In this document: positions 35,177-43,842 of the stretch, piece after piece
How the letters are laid out: each line of letters begins with the position of its first letter
Position numbering within the stretch: the first letter of the stretch is position 1
Source of the DNA: an uncultured Christensenellaceae bacterium
Lineage (GTDB): Bacteria > Bacillota > Clostridia > Christensenellales > Borkfalkiaceae
Reading direction: 5' to 3'
Length of the DNA stretch: 64,000 bases
NCBI GenBank assembly: GCA_910588645.1
Contig: CAJUOY010000009.1
Span: forward strand, 1-64,000
The notes under the pieces: generated by a model
What the model saw: the letters and a program-made list of their open reading frames with translations, nothing else
What the model was told of the DNA's origin: nothing
The model's database searches: none
Position numbers and translations under genes: made by a program

Positions 35177-36001
35177 TCAACCAAGCCCTATGCACTCCAT
35201 ACATATATTGATAGCTTTATACAGTACGTCGCGCATTCCTCCGTTGAATATTCCCAATATGATAAACGTTACGGCAATAACACCGAAAGCACCCCTTACA
35301 CTCCACAGGAAATATCCCGAGGAGCAAACCGATTTTATTTTAACCAAAATCGCGTTTACAGGTTTTACATCCGCCGCCTTTACGGGATTGCCCTTATTGC
35401 TTGTAATAAGACTTTTCAGAATAGTGATTTCTTTGAGCATACTGTATTTTTCATACAGTGTCAATGCTATACAGGCGCCGAACGCCGCAAATATCCACGG
35501 TCCGACGTTTGCAAACATATCGAGCATTGCCTCGTTTACGACTACTCCTGTGGGAAAATTAGCCGAATTGAGCATATAGACGGCAGAAGCTATCCCCGCA
35601 GCAAAACATATTGCCGCGCTTACGCAGTAAACGATTATGCGCGAACGCTTTTCAACGTAAATTTTGCGCATATCCCTCTCGTATTCCTCGCCGCTGCCTT
35701 CGGGCGTACGCAGAGAAAGTCTTTTAAGCGTTACGCTTTCCTTGATCTTATTTACGGGTTTCTCATTGTAAGGGTATACTTCTGATAAAACAAAACCGGC
35801 GATAATAGCCGCAATCCACAAATAAAAGACTATGGAAACGGGAAAGAGCCTTTCCGCCACTATTTCACTGGAGTACGCGCCCTGTTGCCAGTTGCCGTCC
35901 GCAAAAATACTGAGCGCGACCGCTATGAAAGCTATGCCGAGCGCACAGGTAAATACGCTTAAAAATATACCGTAACCGACGCGTATCTTTTTTGCTTTCA
36001 T
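35177..36001 (-). CDS. Membrane protein with C-terminal CxxC (CD1871A-like) tail
   Basis: 274 residues, with helices at about 10-32, 55-75, 130-152, 165-182 and 235-258. The C-terminus GMRDVLYKAINICMECIGLG resembles the end of small clostridial CxxC proteins of the CD1871A type, which I recall sitting beside 4Fe-4S/TlpA genes; here that tail is attached to a much larger membrane protein. AGGAGG site before the ATG. First gene of the operon with the FeS-TlpA fusion, so it is probably a partner in the same electron-transfer unit. Overall family not recognised. Confidence 0.65.
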   Translation of the reverse strand: MKAKKIRVGYGIFLSVFTCALGIAFIAVALSIFADGNWQQGAYSSEIVAERLFPVSIVFYLWIAAIIAGFVLSEVYPYNEKPVNKIKESVTLKRLSLRTPEGSGEEYERDMRKIYVEKRSRIIVYCVSAAICFAAGIASAVYMLNSANFPTGVVVNEAMLDMFANVGPWIFAAFGACIALTLYEKYSMLKEITILKSLITSNKGNPVKAADVKPVNAILVKIKSVCSSGYFLWSVRGAFGVIAVTFIILGIFNGGMRDVLYKAINICMECIGLG

Positions 36002-36044
36002 TACGCCAACCTCCTTATTTTAAACATTATTTTCTTATAATTAT

Positions 36045-36073
36045 ATTATAAATGTATTTATATTCATAGTCAA
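36045..36073 (-). promoter_or_regulatory. Promoter of the FeS-TlpA operon
   Basis: Minus strand TTGACT (36073-36068), 17-bp spacer, TATAAT (36050-36045). Confidence 0.7.
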
Positions 36074-36130
36074 GTAAAAACGGCTTTGACCGTTGGCAAA
36101 TTAAGGCAAAGCCCGCAAACACCGTAAGAG

Positions 36131-36168
36131 AAAAATTTAAGCGGCCGCACTTGATGCAACCGCTTAAA
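36131..36168 (-). terminator. Terminator after the transglutaminase-like gene
   Basis: Minus strand stem TTTAAGCGG / CCGCTTAAA extended inward by TTGCA / TGCGG (with G-U pairs), followed by a T run. Confidence 0.75.
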
Positions 36169-36186
36169 CTGTCCGCTTATTTTGTT

Positions 36187-39100
36187 TTATTTATTTTTTT
36201 TACGTATTATAAGTACGGGAACCGCTACCGCGACTGTTACTATCGCAACGGAGGCAATCACAATGCCTACAATGAGCAATACGTTATTGTCATCGGAGCC
36301 CTGACCTATATCTGTATCACCGCCGGGTTTCACGGAACCCTGGTTATTATCGCCGTCGGGATTTTCTTCACCACCGCCGGGATTATCGGGATCGGGATTT
36401 TCTTCGCCACCGCCGGGATTATCGGGATCGGGATTTTCTTCGCCGCCGCCGGGATTATCGGGATCGGGATTTTCTTCGCCGCCGCCGGGATTATCGGGAT
36501 CGGGATTTTCTTCGCCGCTGCCGGGATTATTGGGAACGCTTGCATCCTGATCGGGTTTAAAGAAACCGGGGCTTTGAACAGCTTCCTGAACTACTCTCAC
36601 AGGCTCGGTAAATTCCATTTCCTTTTCTTCGTAACGCTGAGCAGCTTCTTCGGAAATATATCTGATTTCAATTTCGTTGTTATCGGAAAGCTCGTCGTAA
36701 GTAACGGTAAGTTTGCCGTCTACTATTCTGTTGCTTACATCAACGCCGTTAAGCTGAACGCTGAAAATTTTATATCCTTCATCGGGCTGAATTGTGTATG
36801 TGTAGCTTTTACCCTGTTTAAGCGTACGTATCTGACCATCTTCATTGGTAAGCTTGCCGCCCTTACCTTCGATGCTTGCATATACGGTCTTATCCTGCGA
36901 CGCAACGGTGTCGGAATCAAGTACCGCAACCATATAGGGCGAGAAGCTTGTAACAGTAGCTACAATACCGAGTTTGGTAACTACGCAGGGAACTTCTTCT
37001 ATTATGTAAGTATCCGTTTCCTTAATGTGTTTACGGTGATAAAGCTTGAAAGTAACGCCTTCCTTGTCGGGACCGTAACCTTCGGGGAATCCAAGCGCGA
37101 TCTTAACGTAGCTTCCGTCGGGAATTTTAGGATACTTACCGCAAATCTGCAAGTTTATATCGTAAGTTTCGCTTGTCTTAATTTCATCTTTCTTTACGCC
37201 GAGTTCGCTGTCGATCTTATCGAACATATCGTCTTCGGTCTTGTCACTGACGTTGTTTACAACCAACATCATTTGGCTTCTTTCCTGCTCGGAGAAAGTG
37301 CTGTTGCCCTCTTCGTCCTTAAAGTCCATTGCCGATAAGTCGGAGTTATCCAAAAGAGTAGGCTGTGCGCAACAATCCACGTAAAGTCTTCCGTCATAAT
37401 TGAAAACTTTGGGACAAGCATAGTATGCTCTCGAGAAACAGTGACTGAGGTGATTGGGAGTCTTATTGGAAGTATAAGTTTCTGTTATAAGATTGCCGTC
37501 CTCATCATACTGCTTGTTGCCATTTTCATCATATAAGGGGCGCTGTTTTTCCTCTGACGAACCGACGTTGGAGAAATAGAAGTTGTAGGTTTCCATATTA
37601 TGCTCATACATAAGGCTGGGCATAAATTTGAATCTCAAAGTTCTGCTACCCACAAGTTCAACCATAGTTCCGCTTTCATCCAAAGGCAGGAACTTAGCAT
37701 ATTCGTATATGTTTTTGGAATGCTTAGCTATAAAAGAAACTCCGATGGGCTGACTTTTATCCAATATCTGCAAATCTTCGTCATAAGTAACTTCATAAAT
37801 CTGCGCATATTTTTCAGCCATAATTACCTTTTCGCTGTTGCGATCCAACATACCGTCGTTTATGGTTAATCCTTGCTGATGCGAAGGATTGGAAGAAACA
37901 ACGTAGGGAGCGGCCGTATACGTTCCGAAGATTTCATTTTCAATGAGATCGGATATAGCAGACATCTTTTCGCCGGGATCCACATCGTTTTCACTGTAAT
38001 AAAGGTTGAATCCAAAATGAATGTCAGGTTTGTCGGGATGATAATCGATATCCGGGCCCTCTTCCATTATAGCATACTGAGCATAGAGATTGCTTGCATT
38101 ACCGGGGAAGGAAGCCTGATAGCCGTCGTCATTAATCGCAGGGAACATTTCCATCTCTATCATGGTAGTAATACTCGACCAGGGAGTCCATGTAAGTTCG
38201 GTTTCACCGGTCTTATAATACGCGTAACGAACGGCAAGGTGCAAATTGTCCTCTTCGTACAATTTCATAGGGCTCTTTCCGTTATAGCTTACCGTCTCCA
38301 CGGTTACGTAAACGGGCTGACCGTTTTGATCGATTTCACCGTTTTCCATATATTCGATGCTGTAAGTTATACCATTGGACTTGCTCGTGCAACCGTAGTT
38401 ATATTTAGAGATCTCAGGGTATTTAAGTTCGTAACCGGACGAAGAAATGACGCCGTCCGTAATATGATTGGCTTTTTCATTGTATTCGCCCATAATCATA
38501 TATTTGTTCTTGTTGACGGAACTGCTGTTCCATGTTACGTCAAGAGAGTACCATCTGCCCCCATCCACGGTCGTATCGTCTTCTTCGGCAATAACGGCAA
38601 AAGCAGCGGCTTCGGGCTCGCTCTCGTCAACGGGATCTGCAAGCCAAATGTAGTTCCAAGCGTGATTTTCACCCTTGTCGACTCTTTCACCTTTGGAATT
38701 CCTGGCAACACTGTAACCGTTGATTACAAGGCACGGAATGCCGAGCTTATCCATAACCGACTTGTATGCGCGTGAGAAACCGTCGCAAACAGCCTTATTG
38801 ATAACAAGCGCGCCGTAAGCGGTATGTATGGAAGCCGCGCTACTCGTTTCAACGCCAGTCTCCAAATAATCGTTGAGAGCGCCGTAGTCGTACTCTACGT
38901 TCCCAGCAAGATAACTGTTGACGTATCTTGCCATAAGAACTTCCCTTGCTGTACCGAACTTGTCGGCGTTAGCGTAGGCTATAGCTTCCGAAGCAATTTC
39001 ATTTATTTTTGCATTGTATTCGGAAATAGCTTCATTTACGTCAGACGCGGACGTGAAACCGCTGTCGTAATAAAGATTAGCCTCGCGGCCGCTGTCGATA

Positions 39101-39555
39101 TAAGCGGAATAAACTCCCGCTCTGCTGCGGGCCGCGCTTATAGTCATCTTATAAAAGTCTATGTAGAACAGCTCGGGGTGGTCGGTGAGGAACGCGTCGC
39201 GTCCTGCGCTGAACGCCTTGGGGATGGTGAGATCGCCGTCCTCTACCCATTTTTTAATTTCATCCGATGTAGCAAGGCCGTTGTCGTTAAGAGAATACTC
39301 TACCTTACCGTCAATGAAATCGCCGTCTTTAAGCATCTTATCAAAAGCTTCATAGAATTTTTTTGCGAGAGTGTACTCTTTACCTTCCGCATCCGTAAGT
39401 CCGTCATAGAAATACGTGGACGCAATAGTTTTTTCGTACTCCGTCTGAGCAAATGCAGTATGTCCGCTAAACGCCTTAATACCGCCCGCACAGAGGGTCA
39501 ACGCGTATGCCGCAGTGATACCTACGGTCGCAATGCGTTTTGTTAATGATTTCAT
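36187..39555 (-). CDS. Secreted transglutaminase-like surface protein
   Basis: About 1,122 residues from ATG 39555 (TGGAGG site). A signal peptide (1-35, ending TAFAQ) precedes an N-terminal helical region with long linkers. The transglutaminase-like core lies at about 240-360: Cys in VCDGFSRAYKSVMDKLG, His in GENHAWNYIWL and Asp in WYSLDVTWN, a complete C-H-D triad. The long middle region (about 400-900) is unrecognised. An InlB/Big-type beta segment (about 930-990), a Gly/Glu/Asn/Pro/Asp repeat and a C-terminal membrane helix with RKKNK end the protein. No LPXTG motif. Likely acts at the cell surface as a crosslinker or protease-like enzyme. Single-gene unit with its own strong promoter. 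Confidence 0.8.
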   Translation of the reverse strand: MKSLTKRIATVGITAAYALTLCAGGIKAFSGHTAFAQTEYEKTIASTYFYDGLTDAEGKEYTLAKKFYEAFDKMLKDGDFIDGKVEYSLNDNGLATSDEIKKWVEDGDLTIPKAFSAGRDAFLTDHPELFYIDFYKMTISAARSRAGVYSAYIDSGREANLYYDSGFTSASDVNEAISEYNAKINEIASEAIAYANADKFGTAREVLMARYVNSYLAGNVEYDYGALNDYLETGVETSSAASIHTAYGALVINKAVCDGFSRAYKSVMDKLGIPCLVINGYSVARNSKGERVDKGENHAWNYIWLADPVDESEPEAAAFAVIAEEDDTTVDGGRWYSLDVTWNSSSVNKNKYMIMGEYNEKANHITDGVISSSGYELKYPEISKYNYGCTSKSNGITYSIEYMENGEIDQNGQPVYVTVETVSYNGKSPMKLYEEDNLHLAVRYAYYKTGETELTWTPWSSITTMIEMEMFPAINDDGYQASFPGNASNLYAQYAIMEEGPDIDYHPDKPDIHFGFNLYYSENDVDPGEKMSAISDLIENEIFGTYTAAPYVVSSNPSHQQGLTINDGMLDRNSEKVIMAEKYAQIYEVTYDEDLQILDKSQPIGVSFIAKHSKNIYEYAKFLPLDESGTMVELVGSRTLRFKFMPSLMYEHNMETYNFYFSNVGSSEEKQRPLYDENGNKQYDEDGNLITETYTSNKTPNHLSHCFSRAYYACPKVFNYDGRLYVDCCAQPTLLDNSDLSAMDFKDEEGNSTFSEQERSQMMLVVNNVSDKTEDDMFDKIDSELGVKKDEIKTSETYDINLQICGKYPKIPDGSYVKIALGFPEGYGPDKEGVTFKLYHRKHIKETDTYIIEEVPCVVTKLGIVATVTSFSPYMVAVLDSDTVASQDKTVYASIEGKGGKLTNEDGQIRTLKQGKSYTYTIQPDEGYKIFSVQLNGVDVSNRIVDGKLTVTYDELSDNNEIEIRYISEEAAQRYEEKEMEFTEPVRVVQEAVQSPGFFKPDQDASVPNNPGSGEENPDPDNPGGGEENPDPDNPGGGEENPDPDNPGGGEENPDPDNPGGGEENPDGDNNQGSVKPGGDTDIGQGSDDNNVLLIVGIVIASVAIVTVAVAVPVLIIRKKNK
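36358..36534. repeat. 36-bp coding tandem repeat, about five units
   Basis: Near-identical 36-bp units encode GGGEENPDPDNP in the wall-spanning stalk of the transglutaminase-like protein. Third-position differences occur in the outer units only, which points to recent repeat expansion. Confidence 0.9.
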
Positions 39556-39585
39556 AAAACCTCCAAAAATCATTGTGATGTAATA

Positions 39586-39614
39586 TTTATAGCCTAACGT
39601 ATTTTTTTTGTCAA
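39586..39614 (-). promoter_or_regulatory. Promoter of the transglutaminase-like gene
   Basis: Minus strand TTGACA (39614-39609), 17-bp spacer, TATAAA (39591-39586). Confidence 0.75.
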
Positions 39615-39897
39615 GTAAATTAATTCACTTTTTAATTTTTGTCAATATATTGCGCTAAATTCTAATTTATATACAATATATGGAAAAATATATTATTTTT
39701 GCAGTTTTTTAGAGCGAATTAATTGAAACAAATTAACATTTTTTTATAAAAATTAAAGCAACACGGTAAAAAATGCCTGGCAAGAAATTTAAAACGGCGT
39801 AAAAAAACGATAAAATAAGAAAATCACGGCACAAGAGGCGCATATATATAATATGGTATATATAGAAAAATGTTTACCAAGTTTTTTTACAATACGC
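39615..39897. other. AT-rich intergenic stretch, no gene seen
   Basis: Very A/T-rich DNA with a near-palindromic ATATATA...TATATAT block around 39841-39864. I see no coding frame, repeat array or clear RNA structure; it separates divergent transcription units. Confidence 0.6.
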
Positions 39898-39927
39898 TTG
39901 ACACGCGCATATGAATATTGTTAATAT
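39898..39927 (+). promoter_or_regulatory. Promoter of the riboswitch-antiporter transcript (copy 2)
   Basis: Perfect TTGACA (39898-39903), then TAATAT (39922-39927) after 18 bp. Confidence 0.55.
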
Positions 39928-39949
39928 GAATACATAAAACTAAATAATG

Positions 39950-40080
39950 TCCTTAAAAGGGAGTAGAATGCGTTAATATAACGTGCGCTATCCGTCAATA
40001 CAGTATGCTGCATACTCGGTAACGCTTAAATTTCGAGACTTTTACTGAATTACATATTCGGTAAAGGTCTTTTTGTTTTT
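39950..40080 (+). promoter_or_regulatory. yybP-ykoY-like (Mn2+) riboswitch candidate with terminator
   Basis: AAAAGGGAGTAG (39955-39966) resembles the conserved AGGGGAGUAG of yybP-ykoY riboswitches, and CCGTCAATAC (about 39992-40001) resembles their CGUCA-N-UAC segment. Stems GCGTTA/TAACG and AGTATG/CATACT lie between. A 15-bp terminator stem with two G-U pairs (40036-40050, 40056-40070) and TTTTGTTTTT ends just before the antiporter ribosome site. The family is known to bind Mn2+ and switch exporter genes on; the match here is by eye. Confidence 0.62.
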
Positions 40081-40091
40081 TGGAGGTAATT

Positions 40092-41063
40092 TTGTTTCTT
40101 AACGTTCTTTTGCTGATAATGGGAATGATCTTGCTCATCAAGGGCGCGGACTGGTTTGTAAGCGGTTCAAGTAATATAGCCAAGGCGCTGAAAATACCTT
40201 CGCTTATTATAGGTCTTACACTTGTGTCTATGGGTACAAGCGCGCCCGAAGCTTCAGTAAGTATAAACAGCGCAGTCAACGGAATGAACGACCTTAGCTT
40301 AGGCAACGTAGTAGGCTCGAATATTTTCAACACTCTCTTAATTCTCGGTGTAAGCTCGCTCATTATACCGCTTTCGGTAAGCAAGGATGTAAAGAAGTTC
40401 GACCTGCCGCTTATGATCGGTTTCTACGGCGCTTTACTCCTGTTCGCTTTCTTGATAACGCCGCTGAAAATAGACGTATACGAATCGGCCGCTCTGCTCG
40501 CTATGTTCGTCGGATATACAGTTTTTCTTATATTGCGCTCGAAGAAAGCAACCGGCCTTATTCTTGAAAACGGTATAAATGCGACGACAGAAAAAGCCGA
40601 AACCGAAAAAAGAACGCCGGTTTGGTTGAGCATAATTTTATCCGTTTCCGGACTTGCGGGAATTATTTTCGGCGGAGATCTGGTAGTCGACAGCGCGGCC
40701 GAGATTGCAAAATTCTTGGGAATGAGCGAAGCTTTGGTCGGGCTTACTATCGTTGCGATAGGCACTTCACTACCGGAATTGGTTACAAGCGTTGTCGCCT
40801 GCATTAAAAAGGAGAACGACATAGCCGTAGGCAACGTAATAGGTTCGAATATATTCAATATTATTTTTATACTCGGCCTCTCCTCCACCATCAGCAATCT
40901 CACACTCGATTGGGCGATCTTTACGGATATAGCGGTTATGCTTGTCGCAGGAATTTTAGTTTTGCTTATCGCTCTGTTTTCGGGAAAAACAAAAAAATGG
41001 CAGGGCGCTATTATGGTGTTGCTATATATAGGCTATATTATCTATATAATAATCAGAAATTAA
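40092..41063 (+). CDS. CaCA-family cation antiporter (YrbG-like), copy 2
   Basis: 323 residues from TTG 40092, chosen because GGAGG lies five bases upstream; the TTG at 40080 sits before that site. Ten hydrophobic segments in two inverted halves, with alpha-repeats LTLVSMGTSAPEASVSI/GNVVGSNIFNTLLILG and LTIVAIGTSLPELVTSV/GNVIGSNIFNIIFILG. It is closely similar in plan to the antiporter at 16.1 kb. The riboswitch candidate directly upstream suggests regulation by Mn2+. Likely cotranscribed with the Na/Pi cotransporter 19 bp downstream. Confidence 0.88.
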   Translation: MFLNVLLLIMGMILLIKGADWFVSGSSNIAKALKIPSLIIGLTLVSMGTSAPEASVSINSAVNGMNDLSLGNVVGSNIFNTLLILGVSSLIIPLSVSKDVKKFDLPLMIGFYGALLLFAFLITPLKIDVYESAALLAMFVGYTVFLILRSKKATGLILENGINATTEKAETEKRTPVWLSIILSVSGLAGIIFGGDLVVDSAAEIAKFLGMSEALVGLTIVAIGTSLPELVTSVVACIKKENDIAVGNVIGSNIFNIIFILGLSSTISNLTLDWAIFTDIAVMLVAGILVLLIALFSGKTKKWQGAIMVLLYIGYIIYIIIRN

Positions 41064-41082
41064 TTTAAGGAGAAAAACTTTT

Positions 41083-42750
41083 ATGAACGCAGCGGAAATC
41101 GCAACTTCTATACTCACCCTTATTGCAGGCGTAGGAATTTTTTTGATAGCCTGTACTATGATGAGTTCCAATCTGGAAGCGCTTGGAAGCAGAAAGCTTA
41201 AATCGCTTTTTTCCAAGGTGTCCAAAAGCAAAATTTTAGGCGTCGGCGTTGGCGCGGCAATCACGGCCGTGATACAGAGTTCCAGCGCAACCTCGGTTAT
41301 GGTGATAGGCTTTGTCAACGCAGGAATAATTACGTTGGCACAGGCGGCGACCGTAATTTTCGGCGCGAATATCGGTACGACAATTACGGGGCAAATTGTA
41401 GCTTTAGGTTTGTTCGGATCGGGCGCAGTCTCGACCTCGGTAATATTTGCCGCGTTTGCGGGCATAGGAGCGTTTATACTTGCCTTTGCAAAGCAGGACA
41501 AGCTGAGAAAAATTGGCGGCATCACAGCTGGGTTCGGTATGCTGTTTGCAGGGCTGTCAATGATGAGCGGCGCGATGTCATACTTTTCCGAACTTGAATC
41601 GGTGAAGAATTTCCTCGCCCAATTTGAAAATCCGCTGCTCCTTGTCCTCATAGGCGCTATTTTTACCGCCGTAGTTCAAAGTTCGTCGGTAATGACTTCT
41701 ATGGCTATTACAATGGTAGTCACGGGACTTATAAGTTTAAATCAGGGCATCTACATCACTATGGGCGCAAACATAGGTACGTGCGTCACTGCGCTCATAG
41801 CAGGACTTGCAAGCACTAAAAATGCAAAGCGCACAGCTATGATACATCTGATATTCAATGTGAGCGGCGTTGTAATATTTATGCTAATAGGTCTGTTTAT
41901 GCGCTTAGGCGGCGTGGATTACGGATATGTATTCGAAACGATATTCCCGCACGCTCCGCAAATTCAACTGGCTATGTTCCATACAATATTCAATTTTATC
42001 ACCGTGTTGATAGTCATACCTCTGACAAACCCGCTTGTTAAGCTTGTCGCAAAAATAATACCCGACTCCAAGGACAACAAAAAAAGCGCGGACGAACCGC
42101 ACTTCAAGTTCATAGAAGAACATATGTTACGCACCCCGCCTATTGCGGTCCAGCAAATCAAAAACGAAATAATAGAAATGTCCGAAACCGCGATCGTCAA
42201 CTTTTATTCCGCCTGTGAAATTATATGCACGCTCGATTATAAGAACGTGGAATTATTCCGCAACCGCGAAAAGCAGTTGAATTTTCTGAATAAGGAACTT
42301 TCCGCCATTATTGCAAAGCTACTAAGAGAAGATCTGGACGAAAAGGACAGAATTTATCTTACTACCGCCATAAGGACAATAACCGATCTGGAACGCGTAG
42401 GCGATTACTCGGAAAATATCGTCGAGGACGCCGATAAACTGAAAGAAGCAAACGCAGAATTTTCCCAAACGGCGATCGAAGAAATTCAGGAACTCAAAGA
42501 GATTATAAGAAAGCTTTACGGGGAAGTAATGACCGCATACAAAAACAACGATAAATCCGCCCTTGAAAACGCCTATAAATTCGAGGACGAAATAGACGAT
42601 ATTTCAGACAATATGGCGCGCAACCACGTAGACAGACTCAGCAACGGAGAATGCACTGCCGCTGTCGGAACGCAATACCTCTCCCTTTCTGTAAACGCCG
42701 AAAGGATTGCAGATCATTTTATTAACGTGGCCCGCACTATAAAAATATAA
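41083..42750 (+). CDS. Na+/phosphate cotransporter with PhoU-like domain
   Basis: 555 residues. Two NptA-type repeats carry the QSSSATSVM (about 67-75) and QSSSVMTSMAI (about 205-215) motifs that bind Na+ and phosphate. About nine helices end near residue 330. A cytosolic PhoU-like helical domain (about 345-550; TITDLERVGDYSENIVEDAD, VNAERIADHFINVAR) follows, thought to regulate transport. AAGGAG site. It follows the antiporter in the same direction and ends at a strong hairpin. Confidence 0.92.
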   Translation: MNAAEIATSILTLIAGVGIFLIACTMMSSNLEALGSRKLKSLFSKVSKSKILGVGVGAAITAVIQSSSATSVMVIGFVNAGIITLAQAATVIFGANIGTTITGQIVALGLFGSGAVSTSVIFAAFAGIGAFILAFAKQDKLRKIGGITAGFGMLFAGLSMMSGAMSYFSELESVKNFLAQFENPLLLVLIGAIFTAVVQSSSVMTSMAITMVVTGLISLNQGIYITMGANIGTCVTALIAGLASTKNAKRTAMIHLIFNVSGVVIFMLIGLFMRLGGVDYGYVFETIFPHAPQIQLAMFHTIFNFITVLIVIPLTNPLVKLVAKIIPDSKDNKKSADEPHFKFIEEHMLRTPPIAVQQIKNEIIEMSETAIVNFYSACEIICTLDYKNVELFRNREKQLNFLNKELSAIIAKLLREDLDEKDRIYLTTAIRTITDLERVGDYSENIVEDADKLKEANAEFSQTAIEEIQELKEIIRKLYGEVMTAYKNNDKSALENAYKFEDEIDDISDNMARNHVDRLSNGECTAAVGTQYLSLSVNAERIADHFINVARTIKI

Positions 42751-42770
42751 AAAAGAAACCGACTTAATGA

Positions 42771-42798
42771 AAATAAGACAGCGAAAGCTGTCTTATTT
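42771..42798. terminator. Bidirectional terminator after the Na/Pi cotransporter
   Basis: AAATAAGACAGC / GCTGTCTTATTT with a GAAA tetraloop. Confidence 0.88.
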
Positions 42799-42871
42799 AA
42801 ATGGTGACCAACATAATATCTAAACCGAAATGTCCCGATAAATTGAAATTTATCTATTGATATTGTATATG

Positions 42872-43588
42872 TCAACTTTTCCACGGTCTACTTTTACAAA
42901 GCCAACCGTGTTCTTGCCAATATTTGCAGTCAACCCCACCGTTTCCGTTTTTTTGTACTTTCTTTTGTATAATGCGGCAAACTTTGAATTTGATTTTAGT
43001 TATAAGTTTCGTATGTGCAGGCTTTGCATAATTTATTTTTGCAAATTTTCGAGCAAGTTCATTTGTCTTATTTGTAAGGCTTTTACGTTTCTTTTCAGAA
43101 AGTTTATTCCAAACAATATCTTCCATAAGCGCACTGCTGAATGCTCCTATTTTTGATATCCCCCACCAAGACAAACTATGTTTTATATCTTTCGCAGATG
43201 ATTTCGCACCTGCGCCAATACATTGCGTAATAATGACTGCACGTTTACCAAACATTTCGGGTGCAGGTCTGTGCGGCATCCAACGATAACCGAAATGGTC
43301 TAATAATGCTTTCATTGCACCTGTTGCATGCATAACGTAAGCAGGCGACGTCATAACGATTAAATCAGACTTTAAAAGCGATTTTTCGATAGCGTTTATA
43401 TAGGAATAATCTTTACAAGCATCTTCTCCGCGCATAAAACAATTTGTACAGCCCACACAAAATGCAGGACAGTCTTTCGGCAAATAAAATTCAACTATAT
43501 CTGCACCTTGAAAACTCTGCAAAAAAATCTCTTTCAAGCGATATGTAACGCCTTGTTTTTCAGTGCCGTTTATTACTGCTATTTTCAT
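42872..43588 (-). CDS. Flavodoxin-like NAD(P)H-dependent oxidoreductase
   Basis: 238 residues. The NADPH-dependent FMN reductase/iron-sulfur flavoprotein fold is visible: MKIAVINGTEKQGVTYRL (phosphate-binding loop), CPAFCVGCTNCFMRGEDAC (about 42-60; Cys-rich), SDLIVMTSPAYVMHATGAMKALLDHFGYRW (partly, about 74-103). The C-terminus (about 190-238) is basic and unusual, ending KYWQEHGWLCKSRPWKS. The Cys motif could hold an Fe-S cluster but lacks the full ISF pattern. GAGAGG site. Base composition is more A/T-rich than neighbouring housekeeping genes. Confidence 0.78.
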   Translation of the reverse strand: MKIAVINGTEKQGVTYRLKEIFLQSFQGADIVEFYLPKDCPAFCVGCTNCFMRGEDACKDYSYINAIEKSLLKSDLIVMTSPAYVMHATGAMKALLDHFGYRWMPHRPAPEMFGKRAVIITQCIGAGAKSSAKDIKHSLSWWGISKIGAFSSALMEDIVWNKLSEKKRKSLTNKTNELARKFAKINYAKPAHTKLITKIKFKVCRIIQKKVQKNGNGGVDCKYWQEHGWLCKSRPWKS

Positions 43589-43766
43589 AACCTCTCCGCT
43601 AAATTACTGTTTATCGCACAATTTGAGTAAATTTATTTTAGCACAAACAATACGATTATTCAACCATATAACACCGACAAAAGTAAAACGGCACTGTGGC
43701 GGGTGTTTGAATAAACGAGCGTACGGCAAATTCTGTGCGGGAATTTGTGCAACCGTTAGGTTGCAC

Positions 43767-43803
43767 AAAATAAAGGCAGTAGCTTTGCTACTGCCTTTAT
43801 TTT
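43767..43803. terminator. Strong bidirectional terminator
   Basis: A 17-bp perfect stem, AAAATAAAGGCAGTAGC / GCTACTGCCTTTATTTT, with a TTT loop. A second hairpin, GTGCAAC/GTTGCAC, abuts it on the left (43747-43766). Confidence 0.88.
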
Positions 43804-43842
43804 GGTGACCCTGCACCCAAGAAAGTCGAACCTATAAAATGG

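Noticed and set aside
36358..36534. Regular 36-bp repeat considered as a CRISPR array
   Set aside because: Units are contiguous with no spacers and are in frame, encoding GGGEENPDPDNP.
36151..37338. Long plus-strand frame (395 codons) opposite the transglutaminase-like gene
   Set aside because: It mirrors the coding repeat and the strong minus-strand gene, has no ribosome site and encodes low-complexity Gly/Ile/Phe runs.
43604..43816. 70-codon minus-strand frame over the terminator near 43.8 kb
   Set aside because: It spans two hairpins and the tRNA-like end, and lacks a ribosome site; more likely non-coding.
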